Source of the DNA: Synchiropus splendidus
Taxonomy: Eukaryota; Chordata; Actinopteri; Syngnathiformes; Callionymidae
DNA length: 64,000 bases
Reading direction: 5' to 3'
NCBI RefSeq assembly: GCF_027744825.2
Contig: NC_071342.1
Location: 17,200,501-17,264,500 of the forward strand
Made by a program: the position numbers and the translations under genes. The number at the start of each line of letters is the position of its first letter. The first letter of the stretch is position 1. The notes under the pieces are model-generated. The model saw only the letters and a list, made by a program, of their open reading frames with translations. It was not told the origin of the DNA and searched no databases. Below are positions 35,093 to 47,865 of this stretch, one piece after another.

Positions 35093-36349
35093 TTTCATGC
35101 TTGTTCCCCAGAAAACCTTCACTTATTTCTGTAGCCCAAGAAGACGTACGAGGAGGCGACACGTTGCCACACAGGGGACAGCGCTGTGATCGTCGAGTTA
35201 TTCACCTCAGATGTTAATGACAATTGTGAATGTGTTTTCCCATTTGATTTCCCTTCTGTTCTGCTTTTTATTTTAGCGCACGGATCGCACGCAGAAGAGA
35301 TCTGGGTCTCGGCAAGATGGCTTTCTCGTGAAAGATGCAAGTGCTGCTGCAGAAGGAGGACACGATAGCTGTTAATGGTTCCACCACGACTTGGGTGACT
35401 GCATGACTAAGTAGTGTTCAAACATTAACAGTCATCCTTATTTAGCAGCACGGTTACATCACAGGCGGCTACAGCTGTGTATAGCAGTGCTGAACACTGA
35501 CTAAATTCAAATGACTGTACGTTTTTTTTATGTCGCTCTAATCACGCGGACCTATTCAAGCATCTTGGTCAAATGCACGTCGGACTTACAGGAGGTTTAA
35601 ATATCACCCACCATTGACCCATGTACAATCGACTTCATCAGATCAGATTTATTTTTCTCCTTTATATTCTCATGCGATTTAGTTCCTCCACTGGCCTTTT
35701 AGCAGATTAAGATCTCCTTTGACGCGTCTCCATGTATTTCATTGCATAAATTATGAGCTATATCAACTGTTGCTCGAGAGCTTTTGAATGGTGAAGTGGC
35801 TGAATAGATGTGTGAGCAGTAGAATTTCAAGGACGCAGAATGAAAGGGAAAATCATCTGCCGTGATTGAATGTGAACATTAACGCTAGCTCTGAAGCAGC
35901 ACTCAGTCTGGAGTTGGGGATTTGCAACGTGTTGCTGAAAAGACCAGAAGGGAAGCAGGGTGCGGCTTTTAAGTTTGAAAGTACACGTCACTAATGTGCC
36001 AGTCGCTGTGCTTTATTTTTAGGGGGTGAGCTAAATAACATGCCTTATTATATTTTGGCTTTTTTTTACCGCTTTGCTCATGTTTAATACAATTACAGAC
36101 GTTCCATAGCAGCTAACTTTTAAGGAAGAGTATCTTCTCAATGGTCTCCTGCATAGCGCTGCACGGTGAACCACTCTACCATGTTTTATGTGGTGTAGAT
36201 TTTGTGCCATTTTTGGACTTGCACAGGTGAACCTGGTGCCAGCCATGCTCTCTGTAGCCAGCGTTCAGGTGACTGTTAGTAGAAAGTCAGTGGCTGTGCT
36301 GTTGCGCTCTTCTAAAGTAGAACAGACCCCATAGTTATGACTGATGGTT
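35093..36349. other. Intergenic sequence without recognised genes
   Basis: No exon is supported. The stretch 35640-35960 is free of repeat signatures. Confidence 0.45.
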
Positions 36350-37007
36350 AAAACTGTTTTGTCCGTTTATTCTGTGCTTTTATTTTTGTGATTCCGGTTG
36401 TTTTCTGTGTTTTCCGTTTCCTTGTTTCTCCCCAGCTTTCCGAGCGACACAGCCTTTGCTAAACATGCGCCCACAGATATCAACACTTCAGTGCCAGCTC
36501 GTGTCGCCAGATGGTTACTTCGCGTTCCTACGGTAAACTCTCCCAAGACTCCACTCTCTTGTTTTGCCTTCCTGAATCTTCCAGATTCAGTGCGCGCTTG
36601 ATTCCCTTTTCATCTGCCTCCTTAGTTCTCATTCTTCTCTTCTCTTGTGTGCCGCGATTATTCTCTTGTTAAACCGCGTGTGAGTATTTTGTAAGACTTT
36701 TATTTTCTGATAGCTATCTTTATTTCCTTGTGTGTGTGTGTTTTCCACCACCAAGGGTTTTCAGTTTATCGGGCCTCTTGAGTTAATTTCCGAGTGTTCT
36801 CCCCGTTTGTTAGGCTTGTTTATAATTCAGTGCTTTTCTGTTCCAGGTTTTCCCTTGTCCTTGAGTGTATTTCCCATTCCCCGTTCTGGTGTCGACGTCC
36901 TCGGTTCTCCGTATATGTTCGTTTTTTTAATTTAATCTCATTCTCCGAGGCTTCTGTCAGTCAGCACACACACTGCACCTGGGTCCGATCACATAGACAG
37001 CCATGAC
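36350..37007 (-). repeat. CATGA-ended dispersed repeat, copy 1
   Basis: Read on the minus strand it starts GTCATGGCTG and continues CGGACCCAGGTGCAGTGTG, then a long GA-rich body. The pattern matches copies at 39911-40633 and 57662-58223 (GACCCAAATGC, GGACCCAAGTGCAGTGATG). The plus strand is CT-rich and gives long serine/phenylalanine-rich frames that are not genes. The superfamily is not identified. Confidence 0.6.
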
Positions 37008-38150
37008 AAAAATGTTGCTATGACTGACTCAAACGGACACAGTTAACTTCGAACCCTATGCACATGTTCCGTCCCCCCTTATTTAGATATACCACAGATA
37101 CATTAAAGATAAAATAAAAATGTCACTTTCCTGTTTGGCTGAGCAAGGATAGTGACATGACATTTATTTTATAAGAAATAAAATTGACCTTTCTACGATG
37201 CGGCTTATGTATGAATAAGATCTAACTTGTGTGGTTATGGCAGACTCCTTCTCAGTGTGTAAAAGGCCTCAATAAAATACACTTTTTAGATGTTGCATCT
37301 GCTTTTATCGACACAATTGGCCAGGCCGCATAAATTGCGACTGATCTCCGCTGTTAATTCCTAAATACTAAAAATGAATAAAAGAAAATTCATAGCTGTC
37401 ATGTCTGCATATAATATTTTGTTTTAGACACAGCATTTTTTGTAGGATCATTTAGAACCAAGAGTTGGTGAGCATTGATGTCAGCCATCAGTATTACTTG
37501 ACAGGAATTATAAGTTCAGACCACATTTTGCTTAGTATTCAGGTGCAGCTGCTGATAAAAACACATCTTCTTCCATCACCGTCATTTCAGCAACAGTTCC
37601 TAAAATTGGAAACAAGGGTGAGTCATTAACATACGCCCTCTTGGCAGTGCCATCCAAACAAAAAGTTTGCCAGAGAGCAAAGGCATTTTTTACCCTCCCA
37701 CTTTTTCTTTCCTGAACGCTGCAGCAATGCTGATGCGATGACTTTCGACAAACTCCCTCGGGGGAGCTGCGAACGAAAGGAAGCGAAGGGTGGAGGTGGG
37801 AGGACGACGAGGTGGTGAACACAGGGTGCAGCAAACTTTGAAAAGTGCATCTTGTACTTGTTATGTGGATAATGGCTTCTAGGTATGATGTACAGAAAAC
37901 CAGCTTTTGATCCTGGCCCAATAAGATTGTTAAGAAAGATATCATGACTGCGGTTCAAAATGGTAAGATTTCAGCATCCTGAGAAGACACTCAGGAAAGA
38001 TCTTGACTAACTTGACTGGTTTCTTTCCAGGTCAAGTACAGTAAATGACAGCAAAGCCTAATTTACCAGGTCATATCTGTGAAGGTCATGAGTCAGAACT
38101 AGAGGACTTGGGACTGGAGGATTACAAAAGCAAATTGAAGCCTCTAAAAC
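37008..38150. other. Intergenic sequence with one unexplained open frame
   Basis: A minus-strand frame of 137 codons at 37532-37945 (C-terminus EMTVMEEDVFLSAAAPEY) overlaps another of 110 codons. Neither has a recognised domain. The rest shows nothing notable. Confidence 0.4.
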
Positions 38151-38222
38151 AGCAGTGGGCAATTCTATTTCCGAAGGGGCCACATCAAACCCTGTGACTG
38201 TTGCGAGGGGCCCTCAACCCCA
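38150..38222 (+). mobile_element. hAT-like terminal fragment
   Basis: CAGCAGTGGGCAATTCTATT followed by TCCGAAGGGGCCACATCAAA resembles a fish/mammal hAT terminus (CAGTGGGCAATTCTTTTTTCC..GGGGCCACAT). Only one end was seen. Confidence 0.55.
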
Positions 38223-38288
38223 AGGACAGAGCTAAGAGTCTAAGAGTCTGCTATTGGGGCAGAAACACATCAGATGGTCTGACTTCAT

Positions 38289-38640
38289 GATCCTCCAATC
38301 CATCCTCATCCGCTTATCTGTTGCCAGGTTGCAGCATCAAAAGGTCGCTCCAAAGGCCTTTCTCCTGGGCAACACACAGCAGCTCTGACTGGAAGATCCT
38401 GAGACGCTCCCAGGCCAGTGAAGAGATATAAGCCCTCCATTTGGTTCTGGGTCGACCCCTTGGTCTCCCCCATGGTGGCCATGCCTGAAACACCTCCAAA
38501 GGTAGCCGTCCAGGGGCCATCCTGATGAGATGCCCGAACCACCTCTGATGACTCCTTTCAACGCGAATCGACGGCTCTAGTTTGAGTCTCTCCCGAGTGA
38601 CAGAACTCCTCACCTTATCTCTAAGAGAGGCTCATTTCAG
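38289..38640 (-). mobile_element. LINE C-terminal coding fragment, antisense
   Basis: The minus-strand frame 38314-38613 encodes a C-terminus with ERSHQRWFGHLIRMAPGR, GRPRGRPRTKWRAYIS, LAWERLRI, typical of an abundant fish non-LTR retrotransposon. Nearly 100 codons remain open but the element is 5'-truncated. Short relatives lie at 30135-30320 and 35043-35092. Confidence 0.75.
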
Positions 38641-39470
38641 CCACTCGTATCCAGGATCTTGTTCTTTCAGTCATGATCCACAGCTCATGATGGCCGCTTA
38701 AATGCAGGTAAAGGGCCGCACGTTGCCTATCGCTGCAGAGATTATCTGACTTCACAGTCACTCCCTTCACTCTCAGCTTCACTGGCCGCGATGACATTGT
38801 TCTCCCAGGATGATGCGTTTTACTTCCAGATGAGTCGAACATGAAGGTCAGGCCCTGAGTCAATGTGTGCTTTCATGTACAGCCGTTTACCTGGAAGTCC
38901 ATTTAGCCCGACATCAGATCTCTGAGAAGACGAAGCATGTTTACCAGTACTGTTTCTCATAGCAGGCTCATGTCATCGCCGAGACCAGACAGCCACTGTC
39001 ACAACATGTTGCTTTTAAAAGGGTGACTCACAGCATGCTTAAACAAACTCATCTCCCAAATTGTGCAGTAGCAACTTTCTTTGACCACCATGCTGCATTA
39101 GGGCTCTCATGAACCTTCTCACTTCGTAGACCAAACCGACATACAGGGCTGAATCATTCTGAGTTTTGTGGCATCTATATGATTTTTCCCTTTTACATTT
39201 TTTAATCTTATGGAAGCCACACTTCCTCTTATTATTCCTCAATAAAGCACCGCCACTTTTCAATAAGTGCCTCGGCTTTGATCATCGGTGTAGTGAGAGT
39301 GATATTTTTAAAGACAGTAATATCAAACACGGTATCTGAAGATTGGTTTTTGAGTAATGCTTCAAGGTGATGTGAGAGTGGCTGTGCTGTAGATTCTCAG
39401 CTTGTCAGTGGGAGTGGCTACATTTGGTGACATATTAAGGGAGGGCCGACTAGTTTGTTGACTTGGAGAG
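38641..39470. other. Intergenic sequence without recognised genes
   Basis: No exon or repeat family was recognised. Confidence 0.45.
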
Positions 39471-39479
39471 GAGAAAAAA

Positions 39480-39565
39480 AAAAAGATGGAGGAAGAGGAA
39501 GTTAACCATTGAGGTTCATGGATGTGGTAAATGACACAAAGAATGGTCACGATGGAGGACTTGCT
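39480..39565 (+). mobile_element. Degenerate LINE-like fragment
   Basis: AACCATTGAGGTTCATGGAT followed by GTGGTAAATGACACAAAG matches the decayed LINE phrase seen at 3040 and 3865. Confidence 0.45.
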
Positions 39566-39724
39566 GAAAGACAAAGAATAACGGATCCTCACCCATATGG
39601 ATCCACAACCGTTTCAATATTGGGGTTTCCGGAAATTCATTTGGAATTAACACACTTGGTGGAAACAAAATAAAGAAAATAAAGTCCAGTATATCTCAAT
39701 AGTAACAAGATAGAAAATAAGAGA

Positions 39725-40700
39725 CATTGCTGGAATAGTTTTCATTCATTCACTTTTCCCCACTTATTTCCTTTCGGGTGTCATGGGAGCCTATCACAGG
39801 CGAGAGGTGAAGGCGATCGCAGGGTACAGAGACAAACAACCACTCATCCTCTGAACAGTTTAAGTACTTTACCTCTGTATATTTTTGGACAGTGGGAGGA
39901 AACCCAAAATGTCATGGTTGGCTCAGGTGAACAGACCCAAATGCTAGATTGCAACTGGCTCACAGAATGACAAGGATAAGTTTAACAAGATTTAATGTAT
40001 AACAAACAAAAAATAACAAGGCACAGACAGGAAACGAAGAACTAAAGACGCCGCTATCCAACATGCAGAGCAAGGGAAACACTCAAGGACGGGGAAAAAC
40101 CTGAAACAGAAAAGAGGCGAATTACTATCAAGCCAACTAACGGGGACAACAAAAAACGCACTCATCACATAAAATTGACCTAAATAACTAAAAGCGATCG
40201 GTGGTGGAAGACTCAACCTCACACACGAGGAAGAAAAAGCCAATCAGGAAAAGTAAGATGCAAGTACAAAAGCGCTCACACAAACACAAAACTCTGGTAT
40301 AAAAGGACAGAAAATTAGCTAGAAAAAGAACCGAGGAAGCAGCAGAAAAGGTGCGCGCAAAGTTTACAAAGAATGATACAGAAACAGATCTCGAGGGGAA
40401 CTTTACCTGGACGTTGTGGAACAACCATCTGGCAGCACAGACCGGAACAAAGGTGTAGAAATCAGCAAGCTTGATCATCGGGCAAGTTCCAGCTGCGCTG
40501 CCAAGCTGGTGGGAACAAAGGAAAAGGAAACCACAGACAGGAAAACAGGAAATAACAAAATAAAAGCACAAGAAAACACGGAAGGTAACAAGAAAATCCA
40601 TGCATGCTTGTGTAGAATGCACAGTAAGGACTGAGGTTCCCCCACGCTGGAAGCAAACATGCTATGAGGTGTTGCGCTAACCGCTATACTACTATGCGGG
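39725..40700 (-). repeat. Common fish repeat interrupted by the CATGA element
   Basis: Left part 39725-39910 (CATTCATTCACTTTTCCCCA, GGAGCCTATCACAGGCG, GTACAGAGACAAACAACCAC, TTTTTGGACAGTGGGAGGAA) and right part 40634-40700 (GTTCCCCCACGCTGGAAGCA, GTGTTGCGCTAACCGCTATA) are consecutive pieces of the GGCAGCACGGTGG-type repeat, antisense to the copy at 22740. The CATGA element sits between them. Confidence 0.7.
39911..40633 (+). repeat. CATGA-ended dispersed repeat, copy 2 (nested)
   Basis: Begins GTCATGGTTGGCTCAGGTGA and continues ACAGACCCAAATGC, with an AG-rich body that includes GGGAACAAAGGAAAAGGAAA and ACAGGAAATAACAAAATAAA. It is inserted in the repeat at 39725-40700. Minus-strand frames of up to 144 codons across it are shadows of its CT-rich complement. 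Confidence 0.65.
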
Positions 40701-43429
40701 AATCATTTTAAATTAGTTTTTAATTATCATTTTTATCAAATGTGTCTGCAGTTTTTGTGTAATCTGATGACTTGAATTTCAAACTTCAAGTCATTTAAAT
40801 GTATTTTTATTTTACAAAAAGCAGACATAGCCTAATTTCAACTTTGACTGCAACTGGAAATGTCCTTTTACATGACTGACATGCCGCATGTCTTAACTAG
40901 CCTAGTCTTTAGCTTATCGATCAGTCGATGTTTATGAAGTCCAAAAGATTAAAATCTGCCCTATTTACATAACCGTTAACACTTACTGCAAGAACCCTAA
41001 ATCAGGGACACACACACACATGCACACAGCTGCAATTTCAAGGTGTGATATAAGGACCTCCCGGCATGGAAAAGACCGTGCAATGCCGAGCGTATTCTAT
41101 TAGCCGCCGGCTGTTCTTTGCCCTTACCTATCACCGTTGCATCACATTTCAATATTGCACAGAGGTGTGCGGTCCACGCGGCGCTGACACATCAAAGGCA
41201 GCGGGAATCCACACCCCCCAGCCTTACAGCTATGCCACAGACATCATGTGGTCCAGCAGACATGCTCAAAAAGAGGCCATGCATGTCTAAAGACCTGAGC
41301 AGAGGTATTAAAATATGGATTCTCTATTTCCCACTTCGATGACTTGAACTTGTTCCTTTGGGCAGAGTGGGTCCATCCTGGAATGGCTTCAGTTAAACAT
41401 AGATGATTTGGACTTTTGGAACGTGCAAGGCAGAATTTTAAGTGCACTTCCTTGACTTTTTAAAAAAAAAAAACTGCTTAGCTTCCATGAATGTGAAGCT
41501 AGGTACATCATGCAGGTGCACAGCAGGAAGTCTTCCCATTTAGCCAAGTAATGACAGCGATGTCCTTACTTCTTATCATAAAAGGGAGCAAGGGCACACA
41601 GGGGAACTAAGCGTTTTAATGGCAACCCTTGGGCCGTCCTTCGTTACTGCTCAGGCTATTATAGATAGCAGCGATACACTTTCTCCAACCATATATTCCA
41701 ATCTAGCGCTCCTCACTCAGAATTCGGGTTCCATATGTGCCCTACATCAGTTGGCCACTTTTCCATCAGGCTCCTTTGCTGCTCAATATCCCATTGACTC
41801 CAGACAGTCGTAACATACATCTGAAACAATAAGCTTTACCCGCGCATTAATATAAATTATTCAAACATATATTATCACATTACAAGTCATGAGCTAGTTA
41901 TTCTTCTGTATATATTCTAGGTTTGGAAACTCACTCACCACATCCTTGTTTGTTTACCCCTCTCCTTCTTTTTCCATTGCTTTTCCCCCCGTCATATTGT
42001 CGTCCCTCCTGACCTTTTTCTCACCCAGCAGTGCTTTGAACCATGAAAGAAGTTAACCTCTCCATCGAGAGCTTGTCTGTGTAGAAATGTCTGCCCCTGC
42101 TGTTTCACGCTAGTGCTGAAACGACAAGCTACTATAGCATAAGTTGAAACATATGTCACAGTAGTGTCCACCAGGGGGAACCCTGCTGAAGAGATTGGCT
42201 GATGCCCATCTCCAGATTCGTGTTCAGATGACTCTAGTCAGAAAACAAACACAACCGTTGGACTGAGTGCTCACTAGGGGACTCACATATGCAAGAAATC
42301 CCTCATTCATCCCTCGTGAATCCATCAAATGTGATCCATTCTGTTTGATTCCTGTTGCTGTTGGGCTGAGGAATGCTGTTGCTGACGGGTGAGAGTGTGA
42401 ATCATGTACTGTGCATAGACTCCTTTATGTTGAATGCAAACACAAAACAAACAAAAACTCACTGAGAACCATTTTAACTGCATCAACTAAGTTATAATTC
42501 TGGGAGTCAAGTGTGTGTATGCATTTTATGTACTGTATATATGCAAATATAGAAAGACTTTCAAGAGAGTACATGCCGCCATTTCCACCAATATTTTTTA
42601 CCCAATATTTTCAGACTTTATTTATTGTATTCATATAATTCTATTGAGCCTAATCTGACAGCAGCTGGCAACCTCAACAACATTAGCTCCACTGCATTCG
42701 TGTGTTTTTTAGCGGTGCTGATCAACTAAAAGTGGAGAATCCCATTGAACTTAAACCTTGCAGCTGAAAAATAAATCGATATAGGAATAAACAACGAGTG
42801 CATGATTGTGAAATCACCCCATGTCATCTGAGAAATTTGCTTACCATATTGCTGAGTCATGCTAACAATTGAAAGTTCCCTCAGAAAAAAATGTTTGCGA
42901 AATAAATCGTAACATATTAATACCTTGACTGGTTTATTGTCGCACAATTGAAAAACATAAACGTGGATAAAAGTGAAACCGTTACCCATTACACTTGCGA
43001 TATATTGAAATGACAACATGACACACAATGTGCTCACACTGTTCTGTAAATGACCATAGCCCAATGGCTTTGCTTCCCTGAGGGAACAACTGCTTGTTCC
43101 TGATTGGTCGAATGTTGAAAAAGTTGGAAGGCTGGGACAATGACTGAAGAAATATTGAAGAGGGTGAAGAGCGACTGGCCGCTACTCGAACATTTCTCCA
43201 ACATTTCCCCCAAGTGATACCTTCGGCATGCAGTGCAAGGAATCAATAGAAATCTTTTAGAGTTATGTAAATACAAACAAACCACCACCAAAATGAAATC
43301 TCTTCCAAGTTAGCTCATTTCTGGTCAAGGTTTGAGTTAAATATGTCTTTCTCTGAAATGTTCCGTTTACAACACAAACAGACTGACCCCGAGTGGTGGA
43401 CTGAATAACAGTAACGCATTATTGTCATC
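40701..43429. other. Intergenic sequence without recognised genes
   Basis: No exon is supported. A short (CA)n lies at 41011-41022 and an A-run at about 41462-41473. The rest is AT-rich and apparently unique. Confidence 0.5.
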
Positions 43430-43738
43430 CACATTAAACATCCGACTTACGACCTGCTCGACTTACGTCCACCCGTACTTACGACCACGGCCAGCAGACG
43501 CTTATTTTATTTCTTTAAATTCAATGTCTGGCACCGCAGCACGTAGCAGCCCGGCATCACGTACGGCAGTTACGGCAGCTGTATCTCAGCATCTCACTCT
43601 CACACAGCCATCTACCACTACAGTAGCACCTATAACCCTCATGTCGGCTATTTTGAATGGCCTTCGACTTACGTCCAATGTGACTTATAACCGGTTAGTC
43701 GGAACCGATCCCGGTCATAAGTCGGATGTTGCTTGCAG
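43430..43738 (+). mobile_element. Hairpin-ended non-autonomous DNA transposon, copy C
   Basis: Left end AAACATCCGACTTACGACCT, right end CGGTCATAAGTCGGATGTTG. The subterminal hairpin pairs GACTTATAACCGG (43682-43694) with CCGGTCATAAGTC (43711-43723). This copy keeps the fullest interior, including GACTTACGTCCACCCGTACT and GTCTGGCACCGCAGCACGTA. No real protein is encoded; the 128-codon frame across it is incidental. Confidence 0.85.
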
Positions 43739-45770
43739 TGAAAAGCTCAAAAGATCAATGTGCATCCTGAGCACAAGCCACTGTCTTAGCCTTGAGGATT
43801 CACAGTAAGTGGCACATCCCGACACCTTGAGATGACTATTGAAATGACTTGAATAAGTGACTCGACTCTCTCAACTTGAACACGACAAACTCAACAAGCC
43901 TAAAGTTTGAAGAGCAAGCCTGACTCATTTTCCGCCTCTGGGGTTTGCCTTCCTGCCTCCTGTCTTTCCTTCCCCTGCTGTGTTTTCTCGCTCCTGGTCA
44001 ACTTCGTGAGGGCCCTGAATCGAATTCTATCTTTGTACGTTTTTTTCCAAGGGGCTCCCTAATTAGCAGCGTAATTATGGCTGTGAGCGGAATGCGGGAA
44101 ACAACCCCCCCCCTTATGTTTAAAACATATTCCAGGGCGTCTTTGCTGCTAGCGCTCCCCCTGCCTCTCTTTGCAAGTGGAAGTTTTGAGGTGAACTGAA
44201 GGTAAAACATATACAAAGATGGTAATCCGAAAGTCTCCAGAGTGGGCACACAATGCATTCATGATCAAAGCCAGCAGGAGAAAAAAAAGTTCCGCTCTTA
44301 TTGTTATAGAAATTACGGTGGAGGTTGCTCAGGGTGGAACAAGTCAGTGCCTCAGTACCCGAAATTTAATTAAAGAGTGTAGGAATGTTTCTACAAGACA
44401 TAGCATTATACTGCACTAAAGTGACTTTTAATATTTGCCGTCTTTGTTCTTTACTGTCTGGCGGGAGTCTGAGCGACTTCACTTCCCTCCCATCACGCAG
44501 TCCCAGCGTCTCTGCGGGGCAACCCTCGAGGAGCTATTTGTCACCAGCAGATGTTGCAAAGAACCATGACCTCCTGTGACGGCCGGAGTGGAATGAGAGT
44601 TGGGCTCTCGCTCTGATTGGAAACCTGTGGAGCAGAGAGGGCACGGTCAAGGTGAGTAATACCGGCTACTCTCAGGCCCTGAGGTCAGCTAATCTCCCTC
44701 AGCAATCAAAAAGGCAATAGAAGGAGCGAGAGGTCTCAGAGTGTGGCTGACACACACAAGTGGAGGGCTCTCCAGCCTTATTTAATGTCTCCTCTATAAC
44801 TCACGGTGATCTATGTTGTGTTTGGCTTGAGTGGTGTCAAAGTTTCGATGGGATAGCCCTCAAAAAAAACAGTCAGTTTACTTTGGAGAGCAACTCTTCT
44901 TCACCTTTGAGGCCAATTCACCCATCTCTTCACATCCATTTGTGTCCTATTCTCATCGCGATTACCTTAGTTTGGACCTATTTTCAACGTCTGTTCAACC
45001 AATGGTTACTTAAATCATCTCACTGTGATACTCCGACACCATACGTTATTAAGCAAGTATATTAAAATAATGACTCATAATCCAGGAACATGTATTAACC
45101 CTATGAAGCATGAAGCAGAAAACAGTTGACAGACTGCTCCAGCTCTTTAAAACTGAGGTCTTTATTGGTCCTTGAGAAGAGTTTATCACTATACACATAT
45201 TATCCCATATAAAATATCTGGTCAACATCCACATCAAAAGGTCTTATTTGAATTCTAATCTAAAGCAATGTGTTCAGTGTAGCTCCCTAGTTCAGTTCTG
45301 GTTATTATATCACTCTAGTAGCGCAGATGTGACGTGTGTGACGTCATTAAAAACAAATCCATCTCCTCTTACAAGTTAGCTCCGTGCTATCCAGCATGCT
45401 AGCTGTTAGCTCGAGGGTGTGTGGTGTCACAGACCAAACACGGAACACTCTTTCATCATTCTACCATGGTGTCAAAGGAGTTTGCTCATCCTTGAGACGC
45501 GTCATCTTCACAAACAAAACGAATCCATACTTTTGAACACTACGACCCGTCGCCACTCGAACTCTTCCGTGACTGTGACTGAGGCGGTCAGTCGGAGGTG
45601 GTGACGCGGAGCTAGGGCTGCGCAGCGACGGCGGCCAGTTGGAGTCGGACCTCAGTCAGGAAGCAATTAAAGGAGCAGAAATGAATATACCTTAACAATT
45701 CCAGAGAATGTGATATTTTCTCACTGATTCTGAATAACAACCAGTTCTCGATGCCCATCCTGCAGGTCGT
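43739..45770. other. Intergenic sequence without recognised genes
   Basis: No exon is supported. A repeat-free stretch at 44020-44130 has TAAT cores (CCTAATTAGCAGCGTAATTA) before a C-run at 44105-44113. The rest appears unique. Confidence 0.45.
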
Positions 45771-45869
45771 GTGTGTTTACACCAACAGCAACATGATGCA
45801 CAGATTTTGACGTCAATGAATTTTTGTTGTCGACATTATCGATGACGTCATCTAATCATTGCAGCCCTA
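45771..45869 (-). mobile_element. hAT-like terminus
   Basis: The right end GATGACGTCATCTAATCATT followed by GCAGCCCTA is the reverse of the common fish hAT start TAGGGCTGCAACGATTAGTCGACGTCATCGA. ATTTTGACGTCAATGAATTT inside is also typical. A TAGGGCTGC word at 45613 could be the other terminus, but its inner sequence does not match and no 8-bp duplication flanks the pair. Confidence 0.6.
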
Positions 45870-47860
45870 CTTTCAATGTTGTTACGGTTGATTCAAGAGA
45901 CATATTCTCATGTCCAAACAATGCAAATAGTGACTTTTCAGGTGGAGACAAATGCATCCCTTCGTGCGTGACGTTCCAGCAGGAGGGGTTGTGGTCAGGC
46001 GTGTCCAACCTCCATCTTACTTTTATGTCACAGCATCAGTACCAATGGCTAACATGTCAACCTGCAACACAGAAGTCAGACTTCGGCATCAACATTGGAC
46101 TCAAAGGTCCTTTTTGAAAATCGGCGCCATTTTGAGCTGTCTTCGATTCATTCGTCTGTGGTTGTGTTGAAGGATCCATTTTAAAAATACTTAGCTGCTG
46201 AAATGTAAAGGAGAAGAACCTTCACTCTGAAAAATCTGTCGATTCAGTAGTTCAAAACAATTCACCTGCTTTCATGCCTTTTTTTTCCTCTCACCGATTC
46301 AACATCAAACTCCCATATGCATGGATTGATGTTTGTTTCTCAGTAGAGACCAGTCAATACCAAACTTTATTGACTAGGCCGAAAAAAAACAAAAAATCTT
46401 CTTCCGACCTTCAGGGTTGCCACAGCAAGCCCTTGACCCTAACCTCTGTCTATAACGCTGTCTCTCCTCTTCGTGTGACCGAAACAACCTGCCTCACGAT
46501 ATTGCTGACGTGATGCTCGTTTGATGTTTCTGATCTCGTCCTTGCAAGTGTGGGTTTTCTCTAGGAACTCTGATTTCTTCTCAAAACAAATCAATAGATA
46601 ACTGTACAGTGTCTGCAGGTGTGAGTGGTTGGGTGAGGGTCCAATGTCTCCCACGCCTCTCTCCCTGAATGTACCGTAGCTTGGATAGACTAGAACCCCT
46701 GTGACCCCAAGATGAGCAGAAGAAAATGTGAGATTTTGCCCCATTTTCTCTATGTCCCAAAGGAAATTCACTTGGTGTGATTTGTAATTGAAAAGCAACA
46801 CTGTATTTCCCCCAAAACATGCAACACTTCAGTTGCAATGTGTAGCTCGCAGTACATAAAGAAAGGTGTTTTATTTTCCTTTTTTAATTCTTTTTTGAGG
46901 CAGGAAATGCATTTTGCGTGTTGACGTTAACACTCCTTTAAAGAAAGCCTCTGTACAGTTTCAGCTTCCATCATGAACCCTATGTTTTTCAAGTTGCCAC
47001 AAGTGAAAAGATTTCCTCGCCGTCGATTGCATGGAACTGTGTTTTAATTAGGTAGAGGTTAGAGAGAGAGATAGAGGAGGACTGTGGGCCAAAAATCTGT
47101 CTGGGAGAATATAATGAGCCGTGTACGACCAAATGGTTCTGCCACTCGATGTGTCTGTTCTTTGTGAGAGGACTTCTATTAACACACTGTGTCTGTTTGC
47201 ACATAAAGGGATGGTTTACCTAGCAATTAAACCTCGATATGTACCTTTAGAGGAGCAGATAAGCCGCATCCGTGAGGTCTTGTTTGTCATACGATCGCTC
47301 AGATTAAATGTCCACAAGCTGGTTTAAACAAGCAGATGCTTGCGAGACTACCAAATTGCTATGTTTCATTTGATGCGGAACACAAAGCTTGTTTAGTGCT
47401 TCACGTCAGCTACAAATAAGCCTGGACTGGTTAGGACCGTTCAAAAGCAGAAAGGAGTAGCAGTCCAGCAAATCCTCTCCCCTGTGTTTGGGAGCTAAAA
47501 TTGCTGGCCGGGATGAGGCTTCTCTTGATGGAGAGACGGTCATGTGCACAGGAAGTCAGACTCTTGTTGACTCGATAAACAGATGAGAATCATGCCACAG
47601 AGAAACAGAGCCTGGTCCGGTGACTCATGGGCTCTTTTACATACATCGATGCATCCGTTTATCCATGTGTGCATCCAGGCAAACATGCCTTCTTGCATGC
47701 AAGCAAGATGCACACAATAATTCCTTGTTTACCGTGAGGGTTAGAACTGATTAAGTGTAGAAATAGAAAGTTATGTTAGTATTTTAAAAGCATTTAAATC
47801 CTTCACACGTGCCTTATATCATCTGACTAGTTTCTACAAAAGATGGCATCTTTCTCCTGG
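45870..47860. other. Intergenic sequence without recognised genes
   Basis: No exon is supported. Frames at 46439-46838 and 47121-47327 have no recognised domain. Confidence 0.5.
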
Positions 47861-47865
47861 GAAAA

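Noticed and set aside
40188..40622. 144-codon minus-strand frame rich in Phe, Ser and Cys
   Set aside because: It is the CT-rich complement of the CATGA repeat copy 2 and looks like low-complexity translation.
43422..43808. 128-codon plus-strand frame
   Set aside because: It runs through hairpin element copy C, which is non-coding in the other copies.
45613..45869. Complete hAT element from TAGGGCTGC to GCAGCCCTA
   Set aside because: The left inner sequence does not resemble the family end and there is no 8-bp duplication, so only the right terminus is annotated.
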